Positions 50,300 through 61,089 of a stretch of 64,000 bases of DNA are shown piece by piece. The notes under the pieces were generated by a model. It ran no database searches and was not told the origin of the DNA. It saw only the letters and a program-made list of their open reading frames with translations. Source of the DNA: Epiperipatus broadwayi. Taxonomy: Eukaryota > Onychophora > Udeonychophora > Euonychophora > Peripatidae. Both the position numbers and the translations under genes were made by a program. Each line of letters starts with the position of its first letter. The stretch's first letter is position 1. The stretch is from the NCBI GenBank assembly GCA_028023455.1, contig JAQFVV010012434.1:3602928-3666927 (forward strand), read 5' to 3'.

Positions 50300-52432
50300 T
50301 ACTTACTTTGCCATATGGCCAATTTCACTTTGTTTACTTTGAGACCAAATTTTGAGAAAATTGGTTCAGAAGTTCCTCAGCCTAGTGAACTCATCTGAGA
50401 TGAGAGGAACACCACCACATCACCCATGTAAGAAATATGGCAAATATTCTCCCTCAGCATAGGGATGGCTATCCCAGGAAAGACAGCCTCAATGCTTAGC
50501 AGTAATGGGTTTACATAGGCTATGAAAAGGGGCATACTTAGTGGTGAGCCTAGAGAGATGGAAATACAGGGCCAAAATCCTGGAGCCACTCTCTCGAGAG
50601 AAAGAAATACCTCCCGATTGTGAAGTAGGTTCTCTATCATCTGGAGGTATGCCAAAGACACTTGGAGCTCCTCCATCACACTGAGTAATACTTTGATTTT
50701 GACACAATCAAGGGCCCCAGCAAAGTCGAGTTGAACTGCAATCAGTTGGGATGTTCTTTTCCTGTGAACATGATCTATGAGAAGGTGAAAGCAGCTGCTG
50801 GTGTCGGCAGTTGAGCTCCCCTTCTTGGCAAATTGGAATGAGAACAATTGATCTATGATGATGTCTTGGATATCTTCTTTAATTAGGTGCTTGATTTTCT
50901 TCACTAGTAATGGCAACATCAAGATGGGCCAGAGGTTGTCCAATTGATGGGGGGCTTCTTAATAAGGGAACCATGGCAATTGGACACATTTCCATCAATT
51001 TCCTGGGTGCCTTCGACCAGAAGGTCAATCATTCCTTTGGATAATCAGGATGGTAAAGGCATGAAGGTGTATGAGAACAAACTTGGGAATGCCATGCAGG
51101 CTAGGATGAGTTCTATCCAGGAACAATCTTAATTTTAATGGGATCCTAGTTTCAGTGATCTTATGTTGGAGTTGATTCCCTATTGACAAGAGTCCTACAT
51201 GAATTAAATACTCCCAGAAGTTGAAATTTTCTGTAGTAAAATTCACAAACTCTGGCTAACATGGAAGAACCAGAGAATTCATTGCCCTGTATCTCAATTG
51301 ACCTAGGGGCCTTAGACATTTTGCCAGAGCCCAGCACCCATATTAGGTAGCCTCTGGTCCAGCAATGGTGGTGCTGAAGGTATTGGCAAGCCCTCTTAAT
51401 CAAGAGATACTCAGCAATGGCTCCTTAAGTGTGCTTATATTTTGTCTTCTGAGTCAGACAGTTTGGCTTCATAAGAAAGTGAGCTGAGCCCTCTGGCAAT
51501 GGAGTCCAATTCAAGAAGCATACGAACTGGACCCTTAGATTTAATTGTGCATTTACTGCTTAGATATTTGAGAGTGTCAACAAATTCCTTTCATGCAGTC
51601 TGTGCAGGAAGAGAAATCAGCTGTAACCGATTAAAGGCAATATAAGCTTCTGATATCAGCTGGATAGTAATATTGCCCTTAGTAAGCATACGAGTTGTTC
51701 ATGGTAGTTCATTAACAATCTGTGAGACAGTTCTCAGGTTGACTCTAACTTCTAAGGCAAAGTGGTCAGAAAATACTGCAGGCCATAGATGAGCTTTGAT
51801 AATTGATGACAAGAAGGGAGAGAAGAGAATGAGGTCAATGAGTTATCTGGACTTTTGAATGTAAAAAGGAAAATATGCTTTGAGGGAAGAATCTCCTTCT
51901 ACTTTCCATTTGCTTATTTAGGAAATTGCATAAATTTGTTTTGACATTGTTCATGGGTAAGATTCAAATCTCCAATGATTAAAGTGGGAAGAGGACTGAT
52001 TCTGAGGATGGAATTTGTAGTATGAATAGTCCTGAGAACTGTCTCTGAATCCTTGGATAAGTATAAATTTATCAGATTAAAAGGAAAACTTTTGATTTGA
52101 ATGGATTTATCAGATTAAAAGGAAAACTTTTGATTTGAATGGTGGCTATTAAACAGTTGGAATCAAGGTGCAGAATTTTAAAAAAGGAAATAAGGGAAAT
52201 TTTTATTGATGATTATTGCAACTCCTCCTGAAGTAGAGGAGGAGTAAGAGTAATGGAAGTAGCCTAGGTGATGAATGAGATCGAAGCATGTGGGGGTCAG
52301 ACCCAAGAGGAGCTTAGTCTCAGATAGGCAAAAAATATCAGGGGCTTGGTGATGAAACCAGTGTGATAAGGCAAAAGACCTGTCATGAGAGTTCAGAACT
52401 CTGACATTAACTGATACAATACTAAACATAGT
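50300..52432 (-). pseudogene. APE-type LINE ORF2, element A (endonuclease plus reverse transcriptase), 3'-truncated
   Basis: ORF2 supplies target nicking and reverse transcription. The start MFSIVSVNVRVLNSHDR (from 52429) is the APE endonuclease N-terminus. SETKL (catalytic Glu) and STSGGVAIIINKNFPYF follow, and an SDH box lies at 51762-51770 (SDHFALEV). Then come TTRMLTKGN and SEAYIAFNRL, the RT entry GIPKFVLIHLHAFTILII near 51040-51100, and a clean 188-codon RT frame (50377-50943). That frame holds SFQFAKKGSSTADT, VQLDFAGALDCV (palm Asp), SLGSPLSMPLFIAYVNPLL and YMGDVVVFL, where the canonical YxDD has lost one Asp (50419-50430). The reading stops near 50300, shortly after the palm, so the thumb and C-terminal finger are missing. 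A 38-bp tandem duplication (52067-52142) breaks the frame. It is visibly less AT-rich than its surroundings. Jockey/I/R1-like, clade unresolved. Confidence 0.88.
52067..52142 (-). repeat. 38-bp tandem duplication in LINE A ORF2
   Basis: Two exact copies (52067-52104 and 52105-52142), starting ATTTATCAGATTAAAAGGAA. As 38 is not a multiple of three, it shifts the endonuclease frame. Confidence 0.95.
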
Positions 52433-52434
52433 AG

Positions 52435-54483
52435 ATGGTATTTTTAGTCTTGCGATTCAAAGATGTGGTGCACTTAGAAGAGGAGTCAGAAGGATCATGA
52501 TTGATGACTGGACAAAAAGTGGCTTAAAGTTCAGGAACAGGCTCAGAAATATCCTCAGCAAGCAAGGAAGAAGAGCCAATATCATTCAGCAGTGGAATAT
52601 GTTCAGAAGTGTATACGGGAGAAACAGCAGGAATGGGTTTGAGATTTGGGTCTATTTGATGAGCTTTCTGAGAGGCTTCAGGTATCACAGGAGAAGTGTA
52701 TCTATTTTTTTATTACTAGGACTGGGGGAGGTAGCCAGATTGTTAGGAAGATAAAGCCCCCCAAGGGTGGGAAGACTGTCAGCCCTGGAATAAGATTCAG
52801 CTGGATTAGACCAAGATTTAAGGTTGCAGTTTTCCTCTTACATTGGGGAGGGGAGGAGAGACCACAGGAGTTGATTTCTGGGTCAGTGACAGAGGCTATA
52901 GACAGGCCATCCTCCTCATCCAGAGAAGAGACTTCTGTAGATTGGTCATCAACCATTATCTTGATACGCCCAGTAGATAAGTCATCAGTCTCAGCACTGG
53001 GGCCAGAAATTGCAGCTGTGGAGAAAAAATGTGATTTATGCCCAAGCTCTTGGTGATTATCACTTATATTATAGTTGTAATTAGAAGTGGGCTTGTTAAA
53101 ATGAGATTGGGATGAGGGTAATCTGTCCTTATAGGCTCATTTATGATATTTATGGTGTATATCTCCACCTAGGACACATATGCAGTCTTGGCATTCCTTC
53201 ATGATATGACCTCTTTGTCAGCAATGAAAACATTGAGGAAGGACACCATGAATGATGATCTCAGGGGACATTCATGATAATCAATCATGGAATAGACACG
53301 GGAGAAATACCCTTAGTGAGGATAATTTTGAATTTTGCCACATTGGTGTAAGTACATGAGTTTGTAGTCAAAGATGATTTTTCCATAGGACCCGGAATCT
53401 TTTGTAGGTCAGTTTTATAAAAATCAGCTCCATAGTTCTGTACTGTTCCATTTAGATATAGAGGATGATGCATCTATGGTGACTAGATAATAATCAGCAA
53501 ATGATTTGTAGTTGTTCCTGAAGGTTTCTTTTGCAACAACATTATGGAATTGCACAAAGAGATATCATTTATTTATATGGAATAAAATCTTATATATTGA
53601 TCCCCATAGTTTGTGGTTTTTGAATAAGACATACAGTGATTTGACAGAAAAATTAAACAAATTAAGATCATTATCAGTAGTTGAGAGAATGGCTACATTT
53701 TCATTCTTGTAATTTTGAAAGGTTTTATGGAGGAGAGCAAGGATAGATCTATTGAATTGTTCATTAATAAAAGCATGTATAGTAGGATCATAATGAAACT
53801 TGTGAGGGGCTCCAAGTGGTGTTATTTCTAAAGTATCCTGTTCAATAATTTGTATGGCCTTATTGAAGGGGTCTGGTTTAGGAATGTGATGTAGATTCTC
53901 AGTGATAAATGATTTAGACAGAATGTTTGAGTTAGAAATCATAGCTGCCTTCTCAGCATAAGATAATGGTTTGGAAGCTGATTGATAGGTTTTATGACTG
54001 GGAGCAACATTTAGTGAAGGGAAGTCTTTGGATTTTTGGTGTAAATTGATTGTTTTATTTGGATGTTAGTTCTCAAGATCATTGTAATTGTTTGTAGTAA
54101 GTGGTTTAGGTCCTGTGAATTTATTTTTATTGAAATAGTTTTGTGGTTTTGATTTGGGTGCAGGACTTAGAGAAAAAAAATCAGATCCTAAATATGTTGT
54201 AGTATAGATGTGAGAACATGATATATCAATTTTTTTGTGAGATGTGGTCAGTGTTATTAATTTGTAAGCTGGGTGAATAGCCAGAATTTGTTGGAATGGA
54301 GGTCTGAATACTTACATTTTTGGGCATATAGATTGAAGATGTTGTTGTAGTCCTTATTGGTGAGTTATCCATCATTATGGGTTTTTTAATAGCATCTGTG
54401 ACTTTAGTTTTGTGATTTGGAACATTCGGAGTAAATTCTTGTATGTGTTGTGTATTTACATTAAAAAAACAGGTTTCTTTCAT
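52435..54483 (-). pseudogene. LINE A ORF1 (gag-like, with zinc knuckle)
   Basis: ORF1 of such LINEs is an RNA-binding chaperone. Directly upstream of ORF2 on the same strand, segments read on minus are an 85-codon frame from 54483 (MKETCFFNVNTQHIQEF...), a 125-codon frame 53942-53565 (KSFITENLHHIPKPDPFNKA), and a 62-codon frame 53473-53285. The zinc knuckle CFHC-(stop)-QRGHIMKEC lies at 53191-53232 and fits CX2CX4HX4C exactly apart from a stop codon at one spacer position. A serine-rich tail reaches about 52440. I chose 54483 as the start for lack of an earlier clean Met; weak reading continues to about 54700, where it meets the 3' end of element B. Stops and frameshifts make it inactive. Confidence 0.7.
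53191..53232 (-). other. CCHC zinc knuckle remnant in LINE A ORF1
   Basis: On minus the codons give Cys-Phe-His-Cys, four residues (the first a stop), His, four residues, Cys. This is the nucleic-acid-binding knuckle pattern of gag and LINE ORF1 proteins. Confidence 0.75.
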
Positions 54484-54719
54484 AGACAGTGAAATTGAAT
54501 TAATGGTATAACTTTCTTATTGTTGCTTGTAATCAGACTTAGAAAACTTAGTCATGTTCTAGGAGGAATAATCTATTGAATTATCAATTTTAGATATGTC
54601 CAAAGTGCAATTTTTATGACTCTTGGGCATTGGAATGCCATTTTATGATACGGAGAAATCTCCATTAGAATTATTATTTTTATTATGAAACAAAAATTTT
54701 GTTTGCTTAATGGTGCCAG

Positions 54720-57700
54720 AAGTTTCATCCTCTCTAAGGCATAGTGAGAAAGTGGACTCTATGTTTGAGAATCCTCAGCAATGCACCAAAAAGTGTTTAG
54801 TAGGCAAGGCATTCATCAAGAAATCAAAATATCTGGGTTCAAGGAACCATCACTATCTTTTTTACACAAAATACATAAAGAATCAATTCTTTTAAATCCT
54901 CTATTTGTACCAAGAAAATCGTTGGTAGGAAGTGAAGATAGATTTATTTTAATGATAAAATCCAATATATTTAGGCATTAAATACAATTTTCTCATTTTG
55001 TAAAAAGTGAAGATAGATTTATTTTAATGATAAAATCCAATATATTTAGGCATTAAATATAATTTTCTCATTTTGTAAAAAAAGATTGTTATTAGTCAGT
55101 TCAAGAGACCTAGGTAGTAGGCATATGAGCTGAGGATTTATCATTTTAAACATGTCCCAATATGTGTTTATTATTAAAAAAATTTCTTTTAAATCCATTT
55201 GTTTATCCATAAAGTGAGATGAAAAGTTGAAGCCAATTTTTTTTTAATATTCAGGGGAGGCGTATCTGTGGGAATGATTGCGTCAACAATGTTTTGGTAT
55301 TTAAATTCAATCTTGATGTAGTAGAATAAATTAAGTATATTTTTAATTAGTAATGTATTAATTGAATGTACAGCTAGGCCATTAAGTATTTTTGGATTTT
55401 GCATTTTACACATACTGATACAGACCACTTTTTTTTTCCAAAGGAGGCCAGAGCACAATGAGTTAATTTGCGAAGTGAATTTTTTAGTAGAGTTTAATAT
55501 CAGTAAATAATAATTAATTCTGCTGAAAACAAGAGAATTTAGTAAGAGATTTTTATCATATAAAGATAAGCATATGCTTTTTAGAGAATCTATTATTTTT
55601 TTGTTGATATAATCAGTTTGTCTTGTAACATTTTCCTCATTTTGTTTGGTGAAAGGTACAGTGGTATACCTAAAAAAGGTTGAGTGAATAAAGTTTTCAA
55701 ACTGCAGATTTCTCTAGATTAAAATTTAATTTGTATTCCCATGAAAACTTTTTAAGGATTTTTTTCAAGTTCTGGTAGGTGTTTAGCTGTGATAGCATTA
55801 CAACTATATCATCCATGCATGCAAGATGCTTAAATTTCTTTGTTTAAAAAGGGAACAAAACCCCCAAGAAGTTTTGTACCATTTCTATGAGAAGGGGGTC
55901 AAGGGTGAGCCCTAGGGAATAGAAATTGATGGTTTAAAGCCAGGTGTAAATCTACCATTGATGTAATGAAAATTTCCCTATTAAATAGAAGATTCTCTAT
56001 CATTGTAAGATAGACAGAGGGAACACCATATTGTTGTAGTGTTTTCATTAATATTTCAATTCTTACTGAATCAAATGCTGCTATAATATCTAGTTGTAGG
56101 CTATTGGCTTTGATTTTTTCTTAATTCTAATGTATTCTGTTAAAATTTTGAAAAGGCAAATTGCATGCATTGTGGATGAACCTTTCTTTGTATATTGAGT
56201 AGAAGAAATATTATCCAAAATCTTTTGTTGAATCTTGTCTTCTAATCAGCCCTTCTATGATCTTAATAAAAAGTGGAGTCATAGAGGTAGGTCTTATATT
56301 GGATATAATAGCGGGAAGACCTTTCCTTTTTAAAAAAGGCACCAATGAAATAGGGTAGAGGCCAGATATGTCTTGATAACTTGTGGCTATGATGTCAATG
56401 ACACCTTTTATAATTGGAACAGTAAAGTGAGCTAAATGTAATAGTACAAATTTTGGAAGGCCATGAGAGCCAGGATGTGTTTTTTCAGGGAGCGAATTTA
56501 ATTTGTTTAAAATTAATTGCTCTGTTATTTCATGATCATTGTTCGAAGTTTATTGAAGAAAAAATTCCTAATAATCATTAGCATTGAAGAACCAGCATAG
56601 TTGTCTCCATTGTCTAAATTGGATAAAGGTATATTAAGTTTTGGTTTTGATCCTAATGCCCAATGAATATATTAGTCCAGGTATATCTACTGGCTAGAAA
56701 AACTTTAGATCTCTTAATAGAAATATTTTCAGCTTGTGCCCTTTGTAAGTCTTTATATTTAATTTTAATTTGAAGTATTTTATTAAGTGTCATAGAGGGC
56801 ATTGAATTCATTATGGCAGACAAAGAATCCATTTCTTTTAGCATTTTACATGGTACATTTTGTTTTCTACAACAATAATTGGTTATGGCTCTTAGAATTT
56901 CAGTAAAAGAGTAAAACAGGCATCTATCAGTGGCCGAGATAGAATATTTGCCTTGTGAAAATAAATGTAGGCCTCAGAAAAAACACCCTTGGGAGTTGTA
57001 CATTTATTAATTAGTCTTGTTGTTCTTAGAAAACCATCAATAATATTAATTGGCTTATTTATGCAAAGCAAAATTTTTAAAGTTAGGTGATCAGAGAGAA
57101 AAACATGTTTTAGAGATGTTTCAATCTTGAAATGTATGTCAGAAGAGTAATAAATCAAATCTATAAGTGAAGAATACTGTTTTGTGTAGAAAGAATAAGC
57201 ATTATTATTAAAGAAACCTTGAGCTGACATGAGACTGTAATTAATTAAAATGTAAATATTTTCTGTCAAATATATGATAAGGAAGATTAAAATTACCCAA
57301 TAGAATAGTAGTTGATGCTGAACTATGATAAAGAGCCAAGTTAATTATATTTATTACTTTATAAATTGTATTACTATTATTTTGTAGATAGAGATATATT
57401 ACATTTAGATTTATCTGACCAAATATAAAATTAACTATTATAATATTTGAATCTAAATGGATAATATTAAAAGTTGTAAATTTAGAGATGCAATTTACTA
57501 TGAATGCAACTTCTCCTGATGGAGAATTTGCTATGGAGAATTTAAACAGACCTAGTGAAGATAAAATTTTTGATATTTTGCAGTTACTGTTTATATGTAA
57601 TTTAGTTTCTGCAAAGAAGATAATGTCTGGTGTTTCTTTTAAGAAAAAATCTTTTATAGCTTAGACACATTGTAAAGAGTTTAATCCTCTTACATTTATA

Positions 57701-57725
57701 CCTATTATTTTAATTTTATTGATAA
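54720..57725 (-). pseudogene. APE-type LINE ORF2, element B, near full length
   Basis: Related to element A and in the same orientation directly upstream of it. From 57720 downwards: IIGINVRGLNSLQC, then ETPDIIFFAETKLHINSN (catalytic Glu in AETK), SPSGEVAFIVN, a 125-codon frame (57269-56892) with SSLIDLIYYSSDI and SDHLTLKILL (SDH at 57087-57095), then TTRLINKC and SEAYIYFHKA. The RT half has HGLPKFVLLHLAHFTVPII near 56470, LQLDIIAAFDSV near 56085, PSVYLTMIENLLFNREIFI, and CMDDIVVML at 55808-55819, which keeps both catalytic Asp residues of YxDD. The C-terminus has FKRIDSLCILCKKDSDG and then KHFLVHC near 54790, a CX2C...HX4C finger. Stops are frequent and it is more AT-rich than A. A 75-bp duplication lies in the C-terminal part. 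Confidence 0.87.
54931..55080 (-). repeat. 75-bp tandem duplication in LINE B ORF2
   Basis: Copies at 54931-55005 and 55006-55080, starting AGTGAAGATAGATTTATTTT, differ by one C/T change. The 75-bp period is a multiple of three, but the region already carries stops. Confidence 0.95.
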
Positions 57726-57786
57726 AAACTAGAATTTTAAAACATAAATTAAATTTGATTAGGCATCAATAGAAAAAATGATAGAA

Positions 57787-58160
57787 TCATTCCAATACTT
57801 CACATCCAACTAAGGTTGAGAATTGTAAAATACTCTCTTTCTCTTTTACCATTTCAGGTGTCAATAAATTATGTTGTGAATCTGAATTTGTAGGAGTGAC
57901 ATAAGCAGTCACATTATTTGTTGCACGAAATGATGTATTAGACTTATCTATTTGCATTAGATTATCTAATTCATTTTCATATTCTTGATTTTTTACTACA
58001 GTTTTTAATTTTTACATGACATATCTCTATAAATATGTTTAGATTTTCTATGCAAATTATCAAAATCAGAGCAATTAAATAGCAATAACTTATTTATTTT
58101 AACAATCTCTTTTCAAAATTGGATTTTTTTTAAATAGATATCAGAAACTAATTCAGAGCA
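57787..58160 (-). pseudogene. LINE B ORF1, C-terminal end
   Basis: On minus, a short open segment (NEYENELDNLMQIDKSN-like, about 58000-57787) reads on to ILQFSTLVGCEVLE and a TGA at 57787-57789. It lies just upstream of the ORF2 start, the position of ORF1 in element A. Upstream of about 58010 the frame is broken by stops and I cannot follow it. No zinc knuckle was seen. The assignment rests mainly on position. Confidence 0.45.
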
Positions 58161-60165
58161 TTTTAAATATTATAATTTTAACAAAATTTTAATATGATTC
58201 TCATTATTTGCTTTTTTTTCTTTTTTTCATATTTTAAAACTTGTGTTAATAATAATTCTCTATTTTGGAATCTATTTTAGCTATTTATTTTACATACTTA
58301 TATTAAATTTGCATTTATCCTGTTTTGTGCAATTTAAAATAGTGGACTAAAAAAGTAAATATTTTTAGATCAATTTTTAACTAATGAAATACAAAATATT
58401 TTAGTTTGATCAACCAAATGGAATTATTGTGTTTAACTTGCTACTTAAATATGCAAACATCACATGATCTCCTAAAATACAATGTTATGATAATTAGCAT
58501 TTTATAATTATTTTTTGAAGACACTAAAAAGTTTTTGAGTTCTTTTCATCATAACATTTTTGTCTTATATCTAAAGAAATAATTTACTTGACTTAGCATA
58601 ATATTCAATTTTATTTACTAGTGCAAAGATTGTATATAATTTAAATAGAAGAAATTTACATCCTAAGCACATATACTATAATGTTATAATAGCTCGATGT
58701 TTTGTTGAGCACTGAAGATAAAGAAACATCTTCATACTCTCAAACTAAGACACTTTAGATTGGCCTATATAATTAAATTTAGGTAGAAAAGATAAAATAA
58801 CCTCTCTTATTTTTTCAAAAGTCTCTATTTTGTACTTTGGTTTGAGATCATCCTTTAGTACTCAACAAGACATCTATGAGGTCTAACAATATTACAGTGA
58901 ATGTGCTTCTAAACAAAAAATGTAAAATTCATTGCAATATAAAATAAAAATAATAATAAATATTTTTTAAAATCATGTTTTTAAGAAAAATATAAATTAA
59001 AACCAAACTTTTATTGAGCATAATTATTAAATATTAAGGTAACTCTTTTATAACTATTCAATTATAAAATTTATGCTCAAAAGGCAAACAACTATATAGA
59101 CAAATATTACAATTAAATAATAATTAATCAACATCAATGATAATATATAATTGCTTATCTTTTTTATCATAGCATCTCAATATTTAAAACTACATTATTA
59201 ACTTTGATAACTTTCAGGCATAATTTTTTTTATTCTACTTCAGAGCCATCTATTATTAGCTTAACTAATCAATTGCCCCTAGATAATATTGCTTATAATA
59301 AATATCTTTCATTGGAGAAAAAAAATTCTGGAAAAATGTACTAAGTATAAGCAGGAAGGCAGTATTTTGTTGACATAACTTTAAAACATCATAAGAATAT
59401 TTGAATAAATATATATTTTTCAAAATTGAAGTAAGTAGTAGTTTTTAAAAGTTAAAAATCTTTATTAAAGTTTATAGAATAGCTGTAAATAATAGTATAA
59501 TAAATTTATTATAAAACTGGCATATAGAATCAAACCATTTTATTATTAGGCATATTAAGTTCACTTGCTTTTGGATAGAGAACACACATCTCATTTATAT
59601 AGAAAAAAAATATCATTCTTTCATATTCATAAATAAACTTTTGATTTGCATTATTTATCTATGTTTCTTATCTTAATCTGTTTATTTTTTTCTGATAATG
59701 AGGAAAAAAAGACTTGTTAGGCCAATTCTTTGAAAGTGGCCTTGATATTTCACAAAGAGTTTATTGGCAGATGTGCTAATGTCTAAGCTAAATACATTTA
59801 TTTATTGCCATATTCTGCCTCAACTGAATTTTGTGCACACTTTATTGTCTTTAGCTTGGCTTCAATCTATTCCAAAAGAAAGACAACTTTGAATATAATT
59901 GGAGTTAGACTGGGTTGCATATTTTCCATCTAACAAGTTACAGATTTTTCTTGAGATTTCTAATAACATCATTTTAGATTTCTAATAATATAACATTGGA
60001 TCTTCTAATTGCTGTTTAATTTAAGTTTTTATATTGCATAACTTTATCCTGTATATTATTTTCTTTATTCGTATAACTTTTTTTTTTTTTTTCTACAATA
60101 AAAGCCATAAAAATGGCATGATAAATTTGATGAGTAGAAGACTTCTTTATTTTTTGTAAAATGAA
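58161..60165. other. gene-free AT-rich DNA
   Basis: May contain the unreadable 5' part of LINE B (ORF1 start, 5' UTR) and, at its right, lost RT sequence of the Penelope-like element, but I could not identify either. Confidence 0.5.
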
Positions 60166-61089
60166 TTTACAATTTTAAAAGATAAGTTTTTGCAAGCCTA
60201 TACCTCTTTTTTAATCTTTCATTTTTTATTACAAGTTTTTAGAGATCTTATTTATTTATTGCCAATTCATTCCTTGTATTTAAACATTACATGGGAAAAT
60301 ATAAAGCAAGAAGTAAAATATTTAGATATCAATGTACACAGAGAAGGAAGTACACTAAACTATACAATGGCCATGAAGCCACCTGAAGTTCATGGACAGA
60401 TTCACCCTGATTCATACACACCTATGGCTCAGAAGTTTGCTGGGTTGACATAGTTTCTTTTTTAGAAATTACCATTTGTGCAAATTCGAGGCAGACAGAA
60501 GGTCTAACATGATTAATTATACTAACAATTTAATCAAATCAGGATACAAACACAGTATAATTTATAGTAAGATTAGACATTTTATTAATAATATAGAAAC
60601 ACACAGAGTTAGAGATAACAAGCCTTGGCTGTTGTTGCCTTATGTGCCCTTTTTGCATAAGACATTCTATAGGACTTTCTCTATGGAGTTTCATTTGAGC
60701 TTTTATACATCTCTCTCAACTAATAGGCTTATTAACAACTAAACAGCATAACTTCTGATCAGAATTCACAGGCCATGTATAACATGGCATGCACTCACAA
60801 TGGATTCAAAGCTTCATATTACAGTGAAACCAGAACCACCATAGCTACAAGATTGCCACAGCATAAATATAGGTATAACAAATCACATACTAACCCAGAA
60901 TGGACTTCAATTTTTGCACATCAAAAAGTGTCTGGATGTAAGTTCGAACCTGCCTCTGCAAAATTAGTTTGTACTGAGAGGCATGATGTTAGACATAAGG
61001 TAAAGGAGGTTTACTTCATAGCAGAAGACTCCTTCGCCATTAATCATAAAGAAGCATGTTTTGCTATATCAAAAAGATGGGCTAATTGA
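60166..61089 (+). pseudogene. Penelope-like element, RT C-terminus plus GIY-YIG endonuclease
   Basis: Penelope-like retroelements join a telomerase-related RT to a C-terminal GIY-YIG nuclease. Three frames in succession cover this end. The first (60190-60453) has KYLDINVHREGSTLNYTMA, corresponding to the RT 'FLDV.V.R..G.L....Y.KP' block. The second (60476-60742) has DNKPWLLLPYVPFLHKTFYR, the 'VPYVPG.SEKI.R' linker. The third (60775-61089) has YNMACTHNGFKASYYSETRT, then IATRLPQH, SGCKFEPASAKLV and KVKEVYFIAEDSFAINHKEA. These follow the GIY-YIG order 'Y.I.C..C...YIGET.R.L..R..EH...EA..I....INR', but the YIG is changed to YYS. Two frameshifts separate the frames. The RT fingers and palm are missing (5' truncation). 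The last frame is remarkably clean. Confidence 0.8.

Noticed and set aside
52497-53056. Overlapping plus-strand frames of 85 and 136 codons
   Set aside because: Shadows of the minus-strand LINE A ORF1, which carries the zinc knuckle.
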